Part shown: piece by piece, positions 39,126 through 42,162 of the stretch
Layout: each line of letters starts with the position of its first letter
Numbering within the stretch: position 1 is the first letter of the stretch
Source of the DNA: Baffinella frigidus
Taxonomy: Eukaryota; Cryptophyceae; Cryptomonadales; Baffinellaceae
NCBI GenBank assembly: GCA_026770585.1
Contig: MU646967.1
Span: forward strand, 80,838 to 122,999
Direction of reading: 5' to 3'
Length of the DNA stretch: 42,162 bases
Made by a program: the position numbers and the translations under genes
Notes under the pieces: model-generated
Told to the model about the DNA's origin: nothing
Database searches by the model: none
What the model saw: the letters and a program-made list of their open reading frames with translations, nothing else

Positions 39126-40790
39126 GACGGCGAGGCGCGCCTCGAGGGACGCCTCGCACTACTTGGCACACTATTCCTGAGTTGCCATGCTGGGGCCCCG
39201 GTACAAATCCGTCAACTTTGAAGCGGAAACGAGGCTGGTGTCACCAAGTAGGAGAAGACAAATAGACTGGGGCAGAGCGGGGCGGCACCGGGTCGTCGCG
39301 GAGGAACGTGACTGCCAGACGCGCCTCGAGGCAAGCCTCGCATTGGGAGGGGAGCGCTGCCTCTCACCCCAGGCTATGTTCTGCTCCAACGTCGACGAAT
39401 TTGTACCACGAAGCCAGCATGTCAACTTACGAATAGTCAGCCAACCCGCCCGAACCCCGAACCCTACACCCTGAACCCTGGTGAGACGCACCGGGTCGTC
39501 GTGGAGGAAGGTGACAGCCAGGCGTGCCTCGAGGGAAGCCTCCGATTGGGAGGGCAGCGCTGGCTCGCACCCCTGCTCCATCTGGAACCTGGTTGCGTAC
39601 AGGTTGTGGGGATTAGGGGGTAGGGTTTACTGAAACCTGGTTTGGCGTTTGGTGATGAGGGGTTAGGTTTCGGGGTTGGGGTTTGGGGGTTAGGGTCTCG
39701 CACCCCTGCTCTATCTGGAAGCTGCCACTGAGAGAAACGCGCGTTTGATAGGTTACTGTGAGACGAGACAGGTTATGGGGCACGAGCGTTAGGGTTTGGG
39801 GTGTGGGCGATAGGCCTAGTCGGGTGTGTGGGTTAAGGGCTAAAGCTCCCAGAACCGCTCAGTTTGATCCTGGGACTGGGGGGCAGCGCTGGCTCGCACC
39901 CTTGCCCTATCTGGAACCTGTGTTACAGAGAGAAACATGCGTCAGGTTCAGGTTCAAGAGAAGAGAACATGGCGTTTGGGTACAGCTCCCATGACCGCTC
40001 AGTTCAAGTCTCGGGCTGCGAGTGCAGCGCTGGCTCGCACCGTTGCTCCATCTAAACCCTAAACCCTAAACCCTAAACCGTCTGAGAGGGGCTCACAACC
40101 TGAGGATGTCGATAATGGCGTCGCCGTTGGCTTGCGCCTCCTCCCGCGTGATCTTCGCGCGCTCTAGCAGCTCCGCCCATCCAGGCGGGAGCCCCTTGAA
40201 CCCGGTCGCTGCTCGGTACGAAACGGCCGATTTGTTCAGAGTGAATAACCCGTTAGCGCATTTAAGCGCTCTAGCAGCTCCGCCCATCCAGGCGGAAGCC
40301 CCTTGAAATCGGTCGCTGATCGGTACGAAACGGCCGATTTGTTCAGAGTGAATAACCCGTTAGCGCATTTAAGCGCTCTAGCAGCTCCGCACATCCAGGC
40401 GGGAGCCCCCGGAAACCCGTCGCTGCCGGGTACCAAACGGCCGTTTTTTTCAGAGTGAACAAGCCGTTAGGGATTAAGCGCTCTAGCAGCTCCGTCCACC
40501 CGGGCGAGAGCCCCCGGAAACCGGTCGCTGCACGGTACGATACAGTCCATTTGTTCACAATGTATAACCCTTGAGCGTGGCAGCATCCATATCCAAAGAA
40601 CCGGACGGGAGCCCCCCTAACGATTTAATCTGAAACTGAATTGGTATTGGCGATACCTGAGGAGACGGGGTTCGGGTTGCAGGTTTCGGTTCTAGAGTTT
40701 GGGGGCTCGCAACCTGAGGAGACGTCGGCCTGGACGTGGACGCGGTGCTCGAAGTTGAACGGCGCCGATATCTTCATCTCCCGCGCCCCG
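33546..40790 (-). CDS. p21-activated kinase (PAK/STE20 family) with CRIB domain
   Basis: A Ser/Thr kinase regulated by Rac/Cdc42/Rop GTPases, acting on actin and polarity. Minus-strand exons: 40790-40714, 40208-40100, 39588-39492, 38796-38734, 38312-38205, 37463-37407, 36740-36646, 36267-36198, 35982-35884, 35571-35512, 34767-34663, 34518-34458, 34155-34098, 33618-33546. They join to 376 residues plus stop, entering in phase 2 (first exon missing). [24 protein letters not shown], then [10 protein letters not shown]. Kinase: [12 protein letters not shown] (Gly loop), SVAVKKL (Lys), [71 protein letters not shown]. Ser replaces the usual activation-loop Thr (RHSMVGTP against the family STMVGTP). 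Tail: [15 protein letters not shown]. Thirteen introns, eight phase 0. Nearly every exon has at least one echo. Confidence 0.95.
33842..33955 (+). repeat. CCCTAAA/CCCTGAA array on the antisense strand of the PAK gene
   Basis: Heptamers CCCTGAA, CCCTAAA and CCCTAAG are C-rich on plus, so G-rich on the sense strand of the last PAK intron. It is an exception to the orientation bias. Confidence 0.8.
34945..35082. mobile_element. Short TIR element in the PAK intron
   Basis: CCACACAGTGGACTTCGAAG at 34945 and CTGCGAAGCCCACTGTGTGG at about 35062 are inverted repeats around about 95 bp. A related end (CTGCGACGCCCACCGTGTGG) is at about 35434. Confidence 0.6.
35143..35511 (-). repeat. Two echoes of the PAK activation-segment exon
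   Basis: 35143-35200 and 35320-35377 repeat most of the exon at 35571-35512 (plus-strand core TCGTACTTCWTSCCGCGGAC, CAGCTCCGGGGCCATCCAGTA). The nearer copy still reads [17 protein letters not shown]. The farther one reads [11 protein letters not shown] third shorter relative, TCTGCTCGTACTTGATGACA, lies at about 34838. Only 35512-35571 has the complete GTPYWMAPE with acceptor and donor. Confidence 0.88.
35765..35810 (-). repeat. Echo of the PAK DFG-exon end
   Basis: ACCATTGGATGGCGCTGGGT with CATCTCC mirrors ACCATTGAATGGCGCTGGGT at 35882, including the donor-side bases. Confidence 0.8.
36000..36175 (-). repeat. TTTTGGG/TTTCGGG block array (PAK intron)
   Basis: Blocks of GGGTTTTGGG and GGGGTTTTCGGGTTTTCGG fill the intron between the HRD and SDN exons. 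C-rich on the sense strand. Confidence 0.85.
36895..36962 (-). repeat. Echo of the PAK hinge exon (VVMEYMDGG)
   Basis: GGTCTGGCAGGCTTGCAGCA through GACCTTCATCATGG repeats 36679-36748 with about three differences (TGCATT for TGTATT). In the echo the Tyr of MEYMDGG becomes Cys. Confidence 0.88.
37117..37285. mobile_element. Family C element C4 (PAK intron)
   Basis: AACGGGATGCGTAGGGATTT to AAATCCCTTTGTAGCCAGTG, with CAATCCGTAGACCC and TACGGTAGGCAATCCG inside. Confidence 0.8.
37295..37345 (-). repeat. Echo of the [11 protein letters not shown] exon end
   Basis: TTTCTCACCCAGAAGCAGCG and TTCGAACATG, followed by ACATAAAGCAACTCTGAGTG, mirror 37398-37425 and flanking intron, placed directly beyond element C4. 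Confidence 0.8.
37510..37782 (-). repeat. TTTAGGG telomere-like array (PAK intron)
   Basis: About 20 TTTAGGG heptamers, with a perfect run at 37612-37690; C-rich on the sense strand of PAK. Confidence 0.92.
37793..38092 (-). repeat. Two echoes of the PAK VAVKKL exon with family A element A14
   Basis: 37793-37865 and 38056-38092 repeat the exon at 38205-38312 (plus-strand cores GAGGTGCGYATCATYRCRAT and CTCGTTCT). A truncated family A element (37990-38062; TCAAGTTGACAGCCTGGGTT, GTACAAATCCGTCAACTTTG) joins directly to the second echo. Confidence 0.85.
39066..39122. repeat. GA microsatellite
   Basis: About 25 GA dinucleotides interrupt an echo of the 39492-39588 PAK exon (CGTCGTGGAGAAGAGAGAC before, GTGACGGCGAGGCGCGCCTC after). 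Confidence 0.95.
39120..40055 (-). repeat. Multiple echoes of the PAK linker exon with family A pieces
   Basis: Besides the functional exon 39492-39588, copies lie at 39046-39165 (split by the GA run), 39278-39372, 39697-39722, 39876-39922 and 40014-40052. Shared plus-strand cores are CGGGTCGTCGYGGAGGAAS, GCGCCTCGAGGSAAGCCTC and GCAGCGCTGGCTCGCACCC. Family A pieces lie at 39180-39275 and 39374-39446, in opposite orientations. Confidence 0.85.
40159..40575 (-). repeat. Tandem array of four ~107-bp units carrying the PAK CRIB-extension exon start
   Basis: Units start at about 40159, 40265, 40372 and 40475. Each has GCGCTCTAGCAGCTCCGYCC, the codons for [12 protein letters not shown], a GGTCGCTGCYCGGTACGA acceptor zone, and spacer ATTTGTTCAGAGTGAATAAC. 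Only the 40159 unit runs on into [17 protein letters not shown]. The others end in a shared spacer. Confidence 0.92.
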
Positions 40791-41275
40791 CTGCACACCA
40801 CACTGTCTTACATACCCAAAGACGTTTTCACACAGCAGGCTACCAAGGGATTTTCGGCCAAAATCGGGCCGACTTTCAGTTAACTTATCCGTAGGAACCC
40901 CCATGTCCCTACGGGTTGCCTACCGTAGGGTCGTAGGTCTTATCGTTTAAGGGTTATTCGACGTTAAAGGGTTATTCGCCGACATCTTCATCTCCCGAGG
41001 CCCGCTGCCAGGAGGAAACACGTTTATTTCGTCTCACAGATCTGGCGGGTCGGGGCTCGTTTTCGCTCTTAAGTTGACGGGTGTGTACCACGCGCCCAGC
41101 ACGTCAACGTGTGGATAGTCTGTGTGTCTCGCCGATATCGTCATCTCCCACGACCCGCTGCACACCACAGTGTGTTATTCAACAGAAAGCGAGACTTTTG
41201 CGAATGTCAACATGGCGTGAGATAGGCCCGCCTCGGGCCACCGAGATCTTCATCCACCACGGCACGCAGTGTTAG
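40714..41275 (-). repeat. Echoes of the PAK CRIB exon 5' edge with elements C5 and A16
   Basis: The acceptor and first codons (plus-strand core GCCGAYATCTTCATCTCCCG) recur at 40761-40805 (functional), 40978-41014, 41131-41170 and, weakly, 41239-41275. Family C element C5 (40830-40970) separates the first two and family A element A16 (41049-41128) the next two, so echo and element alternate. Confidence 0.85.
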
Positions 41276-42162
41276 AGCGGTGTTCTCGTGTTGAGTGTTA
41301 GAGCGGTGTTCTCAGCTGTTGGCCACGGACCAACCAAGAAGATGAAAGCATGTGTCCACTTTTCAGCCTCTTGCACAGGAGGATGCGAGGGTTGTTTTGC
41401 TCCGGCGCATAACCCCCCTTCCCTATGTTTTCACGAACACATGTCCATTGCGACGCGAACGCCAACCCTGCAACCCAAATCCCATCCCTAAACCCTGAAC
41501 CCTACACCCAACCCCCTAGACCCTGAACCCCAAACCCTAAACCCCCAAACCCGCATTCCACTCAAAGTGACAACCATAAGCTAACCCCGAAACGCTACAC
41601 CCTGAACCCGCATTGGAACCCCCAAGCCCCCCCGAAAGGAGGCATTTCACCCTAAACCCTAAACACTCAACCCTCAACCCGAAACCCGAAACACCAAACC
41701 CTAAAACCTAAACGCTCCTCGGGGCAGCCGCACCACGCGGCGACGACGCTGACGACGCACCTCAAACCGCCCCTCGCATATCCTCTCTGAAACAAACTCT
41801 ACCAGATGTCCCCAGGTGCTACCAGGAACTGGCACACTCCGAGCGTCCATCTAAGGTCAGAGCCCCCCCCGCACTGCGCGACGACAACCGTAGCTTCAAA
41901 CCCTCAACGATAATCCCAAATTCCTCACCCATAATTCCCAATCTCAAATACCTCCTCTGGGGGCAGCCACACCTCGCACCCCCCCCTCCTCACCCCTCCT
42001 CCTCTTCCCCCCCCCCTCCGACGCTGCGCAGAGGCGCCCCCCTGCTCCTCTCTGTTCCCTAAACACCAAGCCCTAAAACCCCAATTCCTAAACCCGTATT
42101 CATAATTCCTGAACCCTGCACCCCCCAGGGGCAGCCGCACCCCCCCCCCCCCCCCCCCCCCC
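41276..42162. other. Right-edge stretch: telomere-like repeats, possible exon copies, poly-C end
   Basis: GTTAGAGCGGTGTTCTC is tandemly duplicated at 41273-41311. CCCTAAA/CCCGAAA units run through 41480-41715. GGGGCAGCCRCACC recurs three times (about 41720, 41958, 42127). On the minus strand this reads VRLP or VWLPPEE and could be echoes of a further upstream exon, perhaps of PAK. The window ends in more than 20 C, which may be an assembly edge artefact. Confidence 0.45.

Noticed and set aside
38950-39221. Arg-Glu repeat protein
   Set aside because: Translation of the GA microsatellite at 39066-39122.
40159-40575. CRISPR-like array
   Set aside because: The 107-bp units are copies of a PAK exon edge with little unique spacer, in eukaryotic DNA and without cas genes.
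42140-42162. Poly-C tract as a biological feature
   Set aside because: It coincides with the window edge and a low-complexity assembly end. It cannot be distinguished from an artefact.

Overview
This window is nuclear DNA of a eukaryote, most likely an alga with a red-derived secondary plastid. All 47 introns I could place in the three best-resolved genes are GT-AG. One short protein carries a signal peptide followed by a Phe-headed, Ala/Arg-rich transit-like stretch, the bipartite plastid presequence of cryptophytes, haptophytes, stramenopiles, chromerids and peridinin dinoflagellates. The intronic telomere-like repeat is the TTTAGGG type. Uniform GT donors argue mildly against a dinoflagellate. 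I cannot name the lineage.

Layout: a WD40-repeat gene (58-1016, minus, continuing off the left edge) is divergent, about 105 bp away, from a plastid-targeted gene (1122-2744, plus). Then come an unrecognised coiled-coil gene (about 3500-6146, plus, model incomplete), a DRG-type developmentally regulated GTPase (8201-15845, plus, 16 exons), a 486-bp-arm inverted repeat (17266-19048), myo-inositol-1-phosphate synthase (19140-28419, plus, 20 exons), an ankyrin-repeat gene (29776-31250, minus, 5' end missing), a tentative small gene (31473-32367, plus), and a p21-activated (PAK/STE20) kinase (33546-40790, minus, 14 exons seen, first exon not found). Exons of DRG, INO1 and PAK join in frame and give proteins collinear with their families, so those models are firm. 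I see no functional linkage between neighbours.

The remarkable part is the introns. They are filled with (i) degenerate and perfect CCCTAAA/TTTAGGG arrays, mostly C-rich on the sense strand, (ii) at least five families of short non-autonomous elements (called A-E here), and (iii) partial, slightly diverged copies of the adjoining exon edge ('exon echoes', usually 25-75 bp) lying on the far side of the inserted material. I count more than 25 echoes across at least six genes; some exons have three or four. Introns are strongly phase 0 (36 of 47), and about half of acceptors are followed by GT, so many introns lie inside a duplicated AG|GT. Together this looks like an active process of intron birth or growth, by insertion or break repair with long target-site duplications. 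I consider it the candidate undescribed system of this window.
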